64,000 nucleotides of DNA from Lutibacter litoralis (GCF_014646675.1 NZ_BMNS01000005.1:87293-151292), one strand, 5' to 3'. Positions 35,549 through 44,515 are shown, numbered from the stretch's first letter. Notes: a model not told the origin generated them from the sequence alone. Made by a program: numbers and translations.

Positions 35549-36628
35549 TTACAACTCAAAATCATTATTTTTATGATAATTAATTAAAAGCACTACCATT
35601 TTACTATACCCTTTAATTCCATCTACTTGTTTGTTGGCTTTTAAATAGTTATCGTAGAAAGTTTTAAAGTATTTTTCTGACCAATTATTATATGATTGCC
35701 AAAATGTTTGACTTTGTTGCATATCTTTTAAAATTCCTTTATTTATAAGTGGTTTCAGTACTTCAAAACTTGCTGGGTCTTTTCTATAGATTTCAGAAAT
35801 ACAATAACGCAATGCCATTAAATAACCAGAATATTTAAAGTATGCATTATTAGAATTTGTAGTTGCCAAGTAGCCTACAAAATTTGCTTCGCTTTCCGAT
35901 GCAATTCCTATTTGATGTGCAGCTTCATGGCAAACAGTAGCTGCATAATTATTTTTTGGAATTAGTGAATTTACTTGTGCTTCATTTGTAATTGGATTTA
36001 AATAACCTCCAAAACCCATATAAGTTAAAGGCATACTAAAAAGCGAATGTTTAACTTTTGGATTGGTATATTTAAATTGCGGGTATTTTTTTTCTAACTG
36101 ATTGTAAGCCAAACCAACATTAGATTTAATTTCTTTTTTTGATAATGGATTTTCAACAATTACGGTATCATTTTTTGTAATTGAAACTTGACTTTCATTC
36201 GTTTTGGTAATTAATTTTTTTGTAAAATCTATTAATTCTGTATTGGAATAATTACTTGTTTTAAAATTTAAAGAAGCATTAATAGGAAGTCGCACATAAT
36301 TAAGTCCCCAATTGAAATGAAAAACAAAAAAGACTATTGAAATAATTCCAGTAATTTTAAAAAAAGTAGCTTTTAATGATAGATTTTTGTATTTTATAGC
36401 TTTATAAATCCCGCTTAAAATAAAAAGAATTATGGCAGCATAAAGTAAATCTCCAATAGAAAAAGGAATCCAACCGAACAATATTCTTAAAAATTGGGAA
36501 ATAAAAACATACAGACCATTAGAATAGTAGGTTTCAATAATGTTTGGGAATTGTACAATTATTTTGATAAAGGCCCATTGCATTATCAATAGTATAGTAA
36601 GAATTTTATAACGTTTTTTAGAATCCAT
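35549..36628 (-). CDS. DUF3810 membrane protein with HEAAH zinc-protease motif
   Basis: About 359 residues from the ATG at 36628. The frame extends upstream to a TTG at 36703, but the extra 25 residues have no start support. Three N-terminal membrane segments (about residues 12-27, 55-80 and 92-106) precede an extracytoplasmic domain with H234-E235-x-x-H238 in TVCHEAAHQIGI, followed by SEANFVGYLA, which supplies a possible third Glu ligand. This is the DUF3810 family, widespread in Bacteroidota and Firmicutes and presumed metalloprotease; substrate unknown. Confidence 0.8.
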   Translation of the reverse strand: MDSKKRYKILTILLIMQWAFIKIIVQFPNIIETYYSNGLYVFISQFLRILFGWIPFSIGDLLYAAIILFILSGIYKAIKYKNLSLKATFFKITGIISIVFFVFHFNWGLNYVRLPINASLNFKTSNYSNTELIDFTKKLITKTNESQVSITKNDTVIVENPLSKKEIKSNVGLAYNQLEKKYPQFKYTNPKVKHSLFSMPLTYMGFGGYLNPITNEAQVNSLIPKNNYAATVCHEAAHQIGIASESEANFVGYLATTNSNNAYFKYSGYLMALRYCISEIYRKDPASFEVLKPLINKGILKDMQQSQTFWQSYNNWSEKYFKTFYDNYLKANKQVDGIKGYSKMVVLLINYHKNNDFEL

Positions 36629-36754
36629 TTTGTAAAAATATGAAATAAATTTTGAGTAATTCAGTATGTAATAGTTATTAACAAAAATTACACTTGTTAA
36701 CAAAAAATGTGTAAATTAAATCGAGTTTTATAGCACATATTAGTATTAAAAATA

Positions 36755-36762
36755 TACATTTG
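36755..36762 (+). promoter_or_regulatory. Putative -7 element upstream of dnaB
   Basis: TACATTTG matches TAnnTTTG, 92 bases before the dnaB start. It lies in the divergent region between the DUF3810 gene and dnaB. The -33 half is not evident. Confidence 0.35.
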
Positions 36763-36854
36763 TTTTCGTTAAAAAATTTCGTTTTTACACTTTAATAATT
36801 GCAATTTTCAACAAGAAATACATAAGTTTAATAGTATAAATCATAAATTATCCC

Positions 36855-38372
36855 TTGAAAAATTTACAACCAACACCCGCTAAAAAATTCAAAAAAAGTA
36901 ATGTTATAAGTTTGGAGAAAGGAAAGTTGCCACCACAAGCGCTTGATTTAGAGGAGGCTGTGTTAGGAGCGATGATGATTGATAAAAAAGGTGTTGATGA
37001 TGTAATTGATATTTTACATTCAGAAGTTTTTTACAAAGAAACACATCAACATATTTACGAAGCAATTTATACATTGTTTCAAAACTCTGAACCTACTGAT
37101 TTATTAACCGTTTCAAATCAATTACGTAAAACAGGAAATTTAGAATTGGTTGGTGGTGATTTTTATTTAATTGGTTTAACTCAAAAAGTATCCTCATCTG
37201 CACATATAGAGTTTCACGCACGTATTATTCTTCAAAAATATATTCAACGAAAATTAATTTCAATTTCTGCTGAAATTATTCAAGAAGCTTACGATGAAAC
37301 AGTTGATGTTTTTGATTTATTAGACGATGCGGAGACAAAACTTTTTGAAGTAACGCAAGGAAATCTTAAAAAAGGATCAGAAGATGCACAAGGACTTGTT
37401 ACACAGGCAATAAAAAAGATTCAAGAAATATCTAATAAAAGTGGAATGAGTGGTGTAGCCACTGGTTTTAATCGTTTAGATGAGTTAACTTCTGGTTGGC
37501 AACCTTCAGATTTAGTTATTTTAGCTGCACGTCCTGGTATGGGAAAAACAGCTTTTGTAATGTCTATGGCAAAAAATATGGCGATAGATTTTGACACTCC
37601 GGTTGCTATATTTTCATTAGAGATGTCATCAGTTCAGTTAATAACACGTATGATTTCTAGTGAAACTGGAATTTCTTCAGGAAAATTAAGAAAAGGAAAT
37701 TTAGAACCACACGAATGGGAGCAATTAAATGTAAAGGTTAAAAACTTATCTAAAGCACCTATTTTTATAGATGATACTCCATCATTATCTATTTTTGATT
37801 TACGTGCAAAAGCGCGTCGTTTAGCGTCCCAGCACGGTATTAAAATTATTGTAATTGATTATTTGCAGTTAATGACCGCAGGAAGTTCTTCAAACGGAAA
37901 TAGAGAACAAGAAATTTCTACAATTTCTCGAAATTTAAAGGCATTAGCAAAAGAATTAGCCATTCCAGTAATTGCACTTTCGCAATTATCTCGTGCTGTT
38001 GAAACCCGTGGAGGAAGTAAAAGACCATTATTATCCGATTTACGTGAATCTGGTGCAATTGAGCAAGATGCCGATATTGTATCGTTTATTTTTAGACCTG
38101 AATATTACGGACTTACAGAGTGGGATGATGAAGAAAGAACACCTTGTGAAGGTCAAGCAGAATTTATTGTTGCCAAACACAGAAATGGTGGTTTGGAAAA
38201 TATTCGCTTAAAATTTACAGGACACTTAGCACAATTTAGTAATTTAGACGAAGATTTTGGAAACGAATTCCATTCTAAAATGAATAGTGCAATTTCAGCA
38301 GGAAATATTCCAAACCCTGAAGATGCTTTTGGAGCACCTGATAATTTAGATGATGGAGATGTTCCATTTTAA
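36855..38372 (+). CDS. dnaB: Replicative DNA helicase
   Basis: A 505-residue DnaB-family hexameric helicase that unwinds DNA at the replication fork. The N-terminal domain includes LPPQALDLEEAVLGAMMIDK. The RecA-like core has Walker A AARPGMGKTAFV, Walker B IIVIDYLQLMTAG, and the arginine-bearing motif SDLRESGAIEQDADIVSFIF. The C-terminus is acidic (NLDDGDVPF). The start is TTG at 36855, chosen because the conserved N-terminus begins only about 18 residues later and no closer ATG exists in frame. Confidence 0.95.
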   Translation: MKNLQPTPAKKFKKSNVISLEKGKLPPQALDLEEAVLGAMMIDKKGVDDVIDILHSEVFYKETHQHIYEAIYTLFQNSEPTDLLTVSNQLRKTGNLELVGGDFYLIGLTQKVSSSAHIEFHARIILQKYIQRKLISISAEIIQEAYDETVDVFDLLDDAETKLFEVTQGNLKKGSEDAQGLVTQAIKKIQEISNKSGMSGVATGFNRLDELTSGWQPSDLVILAARPGMGKTAFVMSMAKNMAIDFDTPVAIFSLEMSSVQLITRMISSETGISSGKLRKGNLEPHEWEQLNVKVKNLSKAPIFIDDTPSLSIFDLRAKARRLASQHGIKIIVIDYLQLMTAGSSSNGNREQEISTISRNLKALAKELAIPVIALSQLSRAVETRGGSKRPLLSDLRESGAIEQDADIVSFIFRPEYYGLTEWDDEERTPCEGQAEFIVAKHRNGGLENIRLKFTGHLAQFSNLDEDFGNEFHSKMNSAISAGNIPNPEDAFGAPDNLDDGDVPF

Positions 38373-38384
38373 AAAATAAATTAA

Positions 38385-39668
38385 TTGAATTTTAGCTATA
38401 ATTACATTCTTAAAAAAATATTAGTTGTTGTAACATTATTGTTTACAACCTTTAGTTACGCATCATTTATTTTAATTCCAATGGATGACGTTACACAAAC
38501 CAATCATTTAAAAGCTTACGGAATTACTTTTTGGTCTTTAGAAAGAGGAAATACAGCCCAATGGTTGTTAAATTATGAAGGGGGCTCTTTTTTATTAGAA
38601 GATAATGAGGCAACCAGAAATGAATGTAAAATTAGAGGAGTAACATTTCAACTAATTTCAGATACACAAGCAGCAAGTATTTTACAAAAAATTAGCAGTC
38701 CGTCTAAAAATATGGAAGCGGTTATATTAGAAAAAGCACCAAAAATTGCTGTGTACTCTCCAAAAGATAAAATGCCATGGGATGATGCTGTAACAATGGT
38801 TTTAACATATGCTGAAATTCCTTTTGATGTTGTTTATGATGAAGATGTATTAAATGAAAAACTACTGTTATATGAGTGGCTACACCTACATCACGAAGAT
38901 TTTACGGGTCAGTTTGGTAAATTTTATGGCTCTTACAAAACAGCACCTTGGTATATTGAACAAAAGAAATCAGCAGAAAATTTAGCTGCAAATTTAGGCT
39001 ATTCAAAAGTTTCTGAAGCAAAATTAGCCGTAGCACTAAAAATTAGAGATTTTGTGATTGGTGGCGGATTTATGTTTGCAATGTGCTCTGCAACAGATAG
39101 TTTTGACATTGCATTGTCTGCCGAAGGTGTTGATATTTGTGAAACAATGTTTGATGGAGACTCTTCAGAAATTGACTATCAAAATAAAATAGATTACAAC
39201 AAAACATTTGCCTTTAAAGATTTTACCTTGGTAAGAAATCCTATTGAATATGAATTTTCTTCAATAGATATGACTCGAAAACGGCAAAATATAAAGCGCA
39301 CTGCTGATTATTTTTCATTAAAAGAATATTCGGCAAAATGGGATCCAATTCCAACTATGCTATGTCAAAACCATACACAATTAGTAAAAGGTTTTATGGG
39401 ACAAACCACTTCTTTTGATAGAGATGCCGTAAAATCTAATGTGCTGGTTATGGGAGAAATAAAATTAAATAGAGAGGCGCGTTATATTCATGGTGTAAAA
39501 GGGAAGGGAATGTTTACTTTCTACGGAGGTCATGATCCAGAAGATTATCAGCATAGAGTAGGAGATCCGAAAACTGAATTAGATTTACATCCAAATTCAC
39601 CGGGATACCGTTTAATACTAAACAATGTACTGTTTCCAGCTGCTAAAAAGAAAAAGCAAAAAACTTGA
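38385..39668 (+). CDS. Secreted protein commonly labelled asparagine synthetase B in Flavobacteriia
   Basis: A 427-residue protein with signal peptide ILVVVTLLFTTFSYASF. The start is TTG at 38385, 12 bases after dnaB; the first internal ATG would remove the signal peptide. The sequence includes PMDDVTQTNHLKAYGITFW and GGGFMFAMCSATDSFDIALS. Homologues next to dnaB carry the name 'asparagine synthetase B', but I see neither the N-terminal Cys2 of a class II glutaminase nor the SGGxDS pyrophosphatase loop. The region around GGGFMFAMCSATDS could instead be a class I amidotransferase-like nucleophile site. Function unknown. Confidence 0.75.
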   Translation: MNFSYNYILKKILVVVTLLFTTFSYASFILIPMDDVTQTNHLKAYGITFWSLERGNTAQWLLNYEGGSFLLEDNEATRNECKIRGVTFQLISDTQAASILQKISSPSKNMEAVILEKAPKIAVYSPKDKMPWDDAVTMVLTYAEIPFDVVYDEDVLNEKLLLYEWLHLHHEDFTGQFGKFYGSYKTAPWYIEQKKSAENLAANLGYSKVSEAKLAVALKIRDFVIGGGFMFAMCSATDSFDIALSAEGVDICETMFDGDSSEIDYQNKIDYNKTFAFKDFTLVRNPIEYEFSSIDMTRKRQNIKRTADYFSLKEYSAKWDPIPTMLCQNHTQLVKGFMGQTTSFDRDAVKSNVLVMGEIKLNREARYIHGVKGKGMFTFYGGHDPEDYQHRVGDPKTELDLHPNSPGYRLILNNVLFPAAKKKKQKT

Positions 39669-39720
39669 TAAGACTTTAAAAGTTAAAAGGTTTAACGTTC
39701 CCAAGTCTTAAAGTTTCAAA
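39669..39720. repeat. Nested inverted repeat between the asnB-like gene and the transketolase gene
   Basis: TAAGACTT (39669-39676) is the inverse of AAGTCTTA (39713-39720), and an inner hairpin around GTTAAAAGGTTTAAC lies between them. There is no T tract, so a terminator is uncertain; it may be an RNA 3' end structure. Confidence 0.45.
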
Positions 39721-39789
39721 ATAACAAAATTTATAGCTTAAGGAGAAAAACTGTTAATAAAGCACTTAAAACTTTATTCGTAAAAGTTA

Positions 39790-39819
39790 TTGCTTCATAC
39801 TTCTAAAATAGTATTTTTG
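39790..39819 (+). promoter_or_regulatory. Promoter of the transketolase subunit gene
   Basis: TTG at 39790-39792 and TATTTTTG at 39812-39819 are separated by 19 bases, matching the Bacteroidota -33/-7 arrangement. The start codon follows 22 bases later. Confidence 0.55.
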
Positions 39820-39841
39820 CTTTTTTAAACAAAAACATACA

Positions 39842-40687
39842 ATGTCAACTACACAACAACTGCAAGATTTTGCACAACAAGTAAGAAGAGATATAGTTAG
39901 AATGGTACATGCCGTTAATTCTGGACATCCAGGAGGTTCTTTAGGCTGTAATGAATTTCTAACGGTTTTATATCAAGATACCATGAAATATTCAACCGAT
40001 TTTACAATGGATGGTAAAAATGAAGATTTATTCTTTTTATCAAACGGACATATTTCTCCTTTATTTTATAGTGTTTTGGCAAGAAGTGGATTTTTTCCAG
40101 TTTCAGAATTAGCAACTTTTAGAAAGTTAAATACACGTTTACAAGGGCACCCAACCACACACGAAGGGCTGCCTGGTGTTAGGATTGCATCTGGGTCTTT
40201 AGGACAAGGTATGAGTGTTGCAATTGGTGCAGCTCAAGCAAAAAAATTAAATGGAGATACACGTTTAGTCTATTCATTGCATGGTGATGGTGAATTACAA
40301 GAAGGACAAAATTGGGAAGCAATTATGTATGCTGCAGGAAAGAATGTTGATAATTTAATTGCAACTGTAGATTATAATGGTCAGCAAATTGATGGTTCTA
40401 CAGACCACGTTATGCCTATGGGGGATTTAAAAGCTAAGTTTGAGGCTTTTGGATGGATTGTTTTAGAAGTTGAAAATGGAAATAATATTGATGCTATTAA
40501 AAGTGGTTTAGGAGAAGCTAAAGCATTAACAGGTAATGGAAAACCAGTTTGTATTTTACTAAAAACAGTTATGGGAAATGGTGTTGATTTTATGATGCAT
40601 ACACACGCTTGGCACGGAAAAGCCCCAAATGATGCGCAATTAGAAGATGCGCTTTCTCAAAATCATGAAACTTTAGGAGATTATTAG
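39842..40687 (+). CDS. Transketolase, N-terminal (thiamine diphosphate-binding) subunit
   Basis: A 281-residue protein equal to the PP domain half of transketolase, which transfers two-carbon units in the pentose phosphate pathway. Motifs are VNSGHPGGSLGCNEFLTVLY near residue 25 and the TPP/Mg motif HGDGELQEGQNWEA near residue 145. In two-gene systems the C-terminal Pyr-domain subunit follows at once. Here the stop is followed by a terminator and bshA, so no partner is encoded next to it. The protein should need a partner gene elsewhere to be active. Confidence 0.92.
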   Translation: MSTTQQLQDFAQQVRRDIVRMVHAVNSGHPGGSLGCNEFLTVLYQDTMKYSTDFTMDGKNEDLFFLSNGHISPLFYSVLARSGFFPVSELATFRKLNTRLQGHPTTHEGLPGVRIASGSLGQGMSVAIGAAQAKKLNGDTRLVYSLHGDGELQEGQNWEAIMYAAGKNVDNLIATVDYNGQQIDGSTDHVMPMGDLKAKFEAFGWIVLEVENGNNIDAIKSGLGEAKALTGNGKPVCILLKTVMGNGVDFMMHTHAWHGKAPNDAQLEDALSQNHETLGDY

Positions 40688-40747
40688 AGATTAATGTTTA
40701 TGCATTTAATTGTTTAAATGTGTAATTATTTTTTGATTGATATAAAT

Positions 40748-40797
40748 AAAGGCTATTTAGAAGGTTTAAAACTTTATAAATAGCCTTTTCATTTTTT
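40748..40797 (+). terminator. Intrinsic terminator after the transketolase subunit gene
   Basis: AAAGGCTATTTA (40748-40759) pairs perfectly with TAAATAGCCTTT (40777-40788), followed by a T-rich stretch to 40797. It lies 60 bases after the stop codon, so transcription ends here without a second subunit gene. Confidence 0.8.
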
Positions 40798-40909
40798 AAG
40801 ATTTATTTATAAGTTTTAATACCGCTAATTGTAAGTTTCAATTTATATTTACAACTAATAGCAGGGTTAAAGTTTTTTAACCTAAATTTTTAATATTTTA
40901 TTCATTAAT

Positions 40910-42043
40910 ATGAAAATAGGAATTGTTTGTTATCCAACATTTGGAGGAAGTGGAGTAGTAGCAACTGAATTAGGAATGGCTTTGGCTCAAAAAGGAAACC
41001 ACGTTCATTTTATTACCTACAAACAACCCGTTAGGTTGGACTTTATTTCAAATGATATTCATTTTCATGAAGTTTTTGTTGAAGAATATCCGTTATTTCA
41101 TTTTCAACCTTATGAATTAGCACTTTCCAGTAAAATTGTTGAAGTTGTAGAAATGTATAATTTAGAAATTTTACATGTACATTATGCAATTCCACATGCG
41201 TACGCTGCTTATATGGCAAAGCAAATGTTGAAAGAAAAGGGAATTGATATTAAGGTAGTTACAACTTTACACGGTACGGATATAACCTTGGTAGGTAGCC
41301 ACCCTAACTACAAAACTGCTGTAGAATTTAGTATTAATAATTCTGATGTTGTTACTACAGTGTCTGAGAGTTTAAAAGGAGATACTTTAAGATTATTCAA
41401 TATTAAAAAGGACATTCATGTAATTTATAATTTCATTGATTTTGAGAAATATCCAGAAATTACAGATGAAGAATGTCAGAGAAGTGGTATTGCGAAAGAA
41501 AATGAAAGAATAATTACACATATTAGTAATTTACGTCCTGTTAAAAGAGCTGCAGATGTAATTGATATCTTTTATAAAATTCAGAACAAAATTCCTTCAA
41601 AATTATTATTGGTTGGAGAAGGACCGGATAGAGAACAAATTGAAGGTCAGGCAAAAGATTTAGGAATTTTAGATAAAATACTTTTTTTAGGAAATAGTAA
41701 TGAAGTAAATAAGTTATTATGCTACTCCGACTTGTTTTTATTACCATCTGAAACTGAAAGTTTTGGATTGGCAGCATTAGAAGCTATGGCGGCAAGAACA
41801 CCAGTTATATCTACAAATTCTGGAGGGTTACCAGAGGTTAATATTCAAGGTGTTACAGGTTTCTTAAGCAACGTTGGAGATACCGATGATATGGCAAAAA
41901 ATGGAATTTATATTTTAGAATCCGACGAAAGGTTACAACAGTTTAAACAAAATGCTTTAGCACAAGCAAAAAGATTTAGTTTACAAAATGTACTGCCAAG
42001 CTATAAAGAAATGTATAAAGAAGTATTGGTGGATTGTTGTTAG
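40910..42043 (+). CDS. bshA: N-acetyl-alpha-D-glucosaminyl L-malate synthase
   Basis: A 377-residue GT4 enzyme, the first step of bacillithiol synthesis, joining UDP-GlcNAc and L-malate. The N-terminus IGIVCYPTFGGSGVVATELG and the segments YPLFHFQPYELALSSKIVEV and VHYAIPHAYAAYMA are characteristic of BshA rather than other GT4 proteins. The donor motif ending in ESFGLAALEAMA is intact. Bacillithiol is the low-molecular-weight thiol of many Bacteroidota. It stands alone here; a small hairpin lies at 40865-40882 in its leader. Confidence 0.92.
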   Translation: MKIGIVCYPTFGGSGVVATELGMALAQKGNHVHFITYKQPVRLDFISNDIHFHEVFVEEYPLFHFQPYELALSSKIVEVVEMYNLEILHVHYAIPHAYAAYMAKQMLKEKGIDIKVVTTLHGTDITLVGSHPNYKTAVEFSINNSDVVTTVSESLKGDTLRLFNIKKDIHVIYNFIDFEKYPEITDEECQRSGIAKENERIITHISNLRPVKRAADVIDIFYKIQNKIPSKLLLVGEGPDREQIEGQAKDLGILDKILFLGNSNEVNKLLCYSDLFLLPSETESFGLAALEAMAARTPVISTNSGGLPEVNIQGVTGFLSNVGDTDDMAKNGIYILESDERLQQFKQNALAQAKRFSLQNVLPSYKEMYKEVLVDCC

Positions 42044-42062
42044 TCTTCTTATAAAACGGATT

Positions 42063-42374
42063 TTATGAATTACTCTGATGTATGAATAGAACATTTTTTA
42101 ATGCACTCATCAATTTAATAAATTTTTCATAACCTTTATTTTCAATAACCATTACTCTTGTATTCAGAAAGTCATTACCTTCGTACTTTCTAATCTATTC
42201 ATTAATAGTTGTAGGAGAAATTCCATAAAGTTTAACAAGTTGATATTTATGGTATTTTTCAGTGCTAAGTTCGGCTAAAATTTTTAATTTGGATGGTTCG
42301 CTGTAACGTCTGGTTACTCTGTCGTTTCTATACATAATGTTTAAAATTATGTAGCCTTATTTCAGGGCGGGTCA
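42063..42374 (-). pseudogene. IS3-family transposase orfA remnant with in-frame stop
   Basis: The minus-strand frame from ATG 42335 to the stop at 42063 begins MYRNDRVTRRYSEPSKLKIL and continues with YQLVKLYGISPTTINE, the helix-turn-helix of IS3-type OrfA proteins. Codon 47 (42195-42197) is TAG where related proteins have Trp (NEWIRKY). After it the frame stays recognisable for about 15 codons and then diverges. The upstream sequence to 42374, TGACCCGCCCTGAAATAAGG, looks like the element's left end. No orfB follows, so only a decayed piece remains. Confidence 0.75.
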
Positions 42375-42407
42375 GGTTAGAAATTGAGAGGAGTCTGCTG
42401 TTGCTCT

Positions 42408-42435
42408 AAAAAATAAGCCCCTTAAAATGGAGCTT
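42408..42435 (-). terminator. Intrinsic terminator downstream of the JmjC-like gene
   Basis: On the minus strand AAGCTCC pairs with GGGGCTT (one G-U pair) and runs into ATTTTTT. It lies about 50 bases after the stop of the JmjC-like gene and ends the two-gene oxygenase unit. Confidence 0.6.
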
Positions 42436-42484
42436 ATGAAATATGATGTTTGTGTTTTAAGGTCTTGTACAACTACTGCCGTTG

Positions 42485-43714
42485 TTAGCCAAAGTTTTCA
42501 TTATTTATAACATCTGTCGTAATTGCTTCTACACTCAATAGTTCCTGTATTAAACTATAAACTTCTACTAAATCCCATATTGGCTCCATTAGTTGTCTTA
42601 TGGAGGTTAGCGTTATGTATTCCTCCTTATTCAACTGACCAATTAATTGAGGTAGCATGGGATGGTTTTTTAAAACTATGCGATGACCTCTTGCGAAAAT
42701 CAAAGTTTTTTTGGTATCTGGTACATCTAAATGGATTGGAAATATTTCTTTGCCTTTAATCGAAAAATTTTCCATTTGAGGGATTAGAGCACGTTTTTTA
42801 TTTGATTTTCTTCGAATACCTCCGTTACTTTTCAAACTTAGTATTTTTCTAGCTAACGTAATTTCCATCTTTTTCTGAATGGAATGTAAATCGAGCACAT
42901 CATTCAATGCAGAATGAGGTGCATTCAATCTTATTGGTTTTTCATATTCAACATGTTTTATTAATACTTCTTCTGCTGTTTCCTTTATTAGTTCATTTTC
43001 GAATCGATCTTTCGGAGGATTGACATAATCCAATACAAAACTTAAAGAAAATTTTGGAGTGTTACCAATATGATATACATAATGTGGAATAACCATGGCA
43101 TCACCGGGCTCTAATTCATAAGCCTTACCTTCTGCGAGCATTTCATAAATATTATGAAAAACTTCAGAATTATGTTCGATTGAGTTGTATTTTGGTTTAT
43201 CCCATGTATAGAATTCTTTATTTTCTGGTCCTAAATGAAATAAGATTCCATCCTCTCCAGTAGATTCTTTATGAACGCCAAATGGGGTGAAACCATAGTT
43301 TCCCATAAAAAAAAGAAAAGATAAACCATCCAGAGGCAATCCTGCATTTTCTAACAAGGGACGAACAATAGTGGCCGCTTTTTCGGCAAAGGAATTACTG
43401 TATTCTTCCAAACCTATAAGAATTATACCAAACTTCTGGTCACCAAAAATTTGTTGAGACCAATCTTCAAAGGAATGCTCTAAACTGGGTGGATTAGCTA
43501 CCATTTTTTCAATAAGATCATTTCGAAGTTCATTATTGATATAGGTTTTCAAACCAACGTGCAGGTCTTCCTTAGCCAAAAAGCCTCTCAAAACCTTAAT
43601 TAACAACAACTTTATTTCGGCGATATCCTTCGTTGAAATTAATTGTTTTCCTTGCGCAGGTTTACTAAGATTATCAGAGTCATATAAAAGAGATTTCCAA
43701 GTACTCGAATTCAT
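42485..43714 (-). CDS. JmjC/cupin-like Fe(II)/2-oxoglutarate oxygenase
   Basis: A 409-residue protein. The middle part has the cupin/JmjC pattern: H148-x-E150 in FGVHKESTGED and a distal H215 in PHYVYHIGN, together a plausible HxE...H iron triad, with FHLGPENKEFYTW and PGDAMVIPHY around them. The C-terminal 100 residues (KGKEIFPIHLDV, then FARGHRIVLKNHPMLPQL) resemble a winged-helix tail, as in ribosomal oxygenases of the ROX/YcfD group, but I cannot confirm this. It lies 60 bases downstream of a second oxygenase gene with a GTTGGCCAAC palindrome between. Substrate unknown; protein or peptide hydroxylation is a family-level inference. Confidence 0.7.
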   Translation of the reverse strand: MNSSTWKSLLYDSDNLSKPAQGKQLISTKDIAEIKLLLIKVLRGFLAKEDLHVGLKTYINNELRNDLIEKMVANPPSLEHSFEDWSQQIFGDQKFGIILIGLEEYSNSFAEKAATIVRPLLENAGLPLDGLSFLFFMGNYGFTPFGVHKESTGEDGILFHLGPENKEFYTWDKPKYNSIEHNSEVFHNIYEMLAEGKAYELEPGDAMVIPHYVYHIGNTPKFSLSFVLDYVNPPKDRFENELIKETAEEVLIKHVEYEKPIRLNAPHSALNDVLDLHSIQKKMEITLARKILSLKSNGGIRRKSNKKRALIPQMENFSIKGKEIFPIHLDVPDTKKTLIFARGHRIVLKNHPMLPQLIGQLNKEEYITLTSIRQLMEPIWDLVEVYSLIQELLSVEAITTDVINNENFG

Positions 43715-43743
43715 GATTTATTAGTTATTTGCTTGTTGTTAAA

Positions 43744-43753
43744 GTTGGCCAAC
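43744..43753. promoter_or_regulatory. 10-bp palindrome GTTGGCCAAC between the two oxygenase genes
   Basis: A perfect palindrome in the 60-base gap, 30 bases before the JmjC-like start. It could be an operator or part of a cassette-type boundary; nothing further supports either. Confidence 0.35.
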
Positions 43754-43774
43754 GGTTTTATATAAATGGTCGTT

Positions 43775-44515
43775 TTAATGTCGTTTATATTTTGTTGTGT
43801 TTTCGTTTAATTCGGATAATTTTTGCAATAATTCATTAATCAATTGTTTGGCGAATGGTTCATTACTTCGTTTTAATTCTTCAATAATTCGTTTAATCGT
43901 CTCTGGAGAATCATTTTCTTCAGGCATTGGCTGGAAACTTTCCTCAGGAACTAATGAGAAAAATAAATGATCAGACCATTCGTTTCTCTTTCCGTCAATT
44001 ACCAAATGAACACGATCAGATTCGCCCGAATTTTTAACAGAATGCACATAGTTTACATTTGTATACCAGCATTCTCCGGGTAACATTGTTAATTCACTGC
44101 CATCTAGAATAAATTGGACCTGTGAATTAGTGACAATTGGTATGTGTAAACGAAAATTCCCATCCTCATAGCCTAATTCGTGATCTCTATGCGGTTTAAT
44201 TTTAGCACCAACTCCTAGTCGTAAAATACGAGCGGTTAGTATGGGACACTTAAAAGAGTCAATAACTTCTTTGAAATATTGACATTTTTTAAGTGTTGAT
44301 GTTTCTCTAATTATTGAATTAGGTGTTGAAAGTGCGAATATATTAGATTCTTCCCCGTTAGGAGCATACAATGAAATGACTTTCCAATCTCCAATATAAC
44401 CAGCAGTGTTAAAATGCGAAATCCAATTTCCCTCAAGAATTAATGATAAGTCATGAACCAGTTTTTCTTTGTTAAACTGAAAAGGAAGCTTTAAATAAGT
44501 AGTATTCTTTTGCAT
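43775..44515 (-). CDS. Aspartyl/asparaginyl beta-hydroxylase-family oxygenase
   Basis: A 246-residue Asp_Arg_Hydrox-type Fe(II)/2-oxoglutarate oxygenase. Iron ligands are H109 and D111 in IKPHRDHELGYEDGNFRLHI and H158 in NYVHSV; R168 in DRVHLVID fits the 2-oxoglutarate-binding position. The family includes protein beta-hydroxylases and cis-proline hydroxylases, so the substrate may be a protein, a peptide or a free amino acid. The C-terminal 55 residues are helical and charged (PETIKRIIEELKRSNEPF). It is the first gene of a two-gene unit with the JmjC-like oxygenase. Confidence 0.82.
   Translation of the reverse strand: MQKNTTYLKLPFQFNKEKLVHDLSLILEGNWISHFNTAGYIGDWKVISLYAPNGEESNIFALSTPNSIIRETSTLKKCQYFKEVIDSFKCPILTARILRLGVGAKIKPHRDHELGYEDGNFRLHIPIVTNSQVQFILDGSELTMLPGECWYTNVNYVHSVKNSGESDRVHLVIDGKRNEWSDHLFFSLVPEESFQPMPEENDSPETIKRIIEELKRSNEPFAKQLINELLQKLSELNENTTKYKRH

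Noticed and set aside
36629-36703. TTG-initiated 25-residue extension of the DUF3810 protein
   Set aside because: It adds a polar Tyr-rich leader before the first membrane segment, and the ATG at 36628 is a better start.
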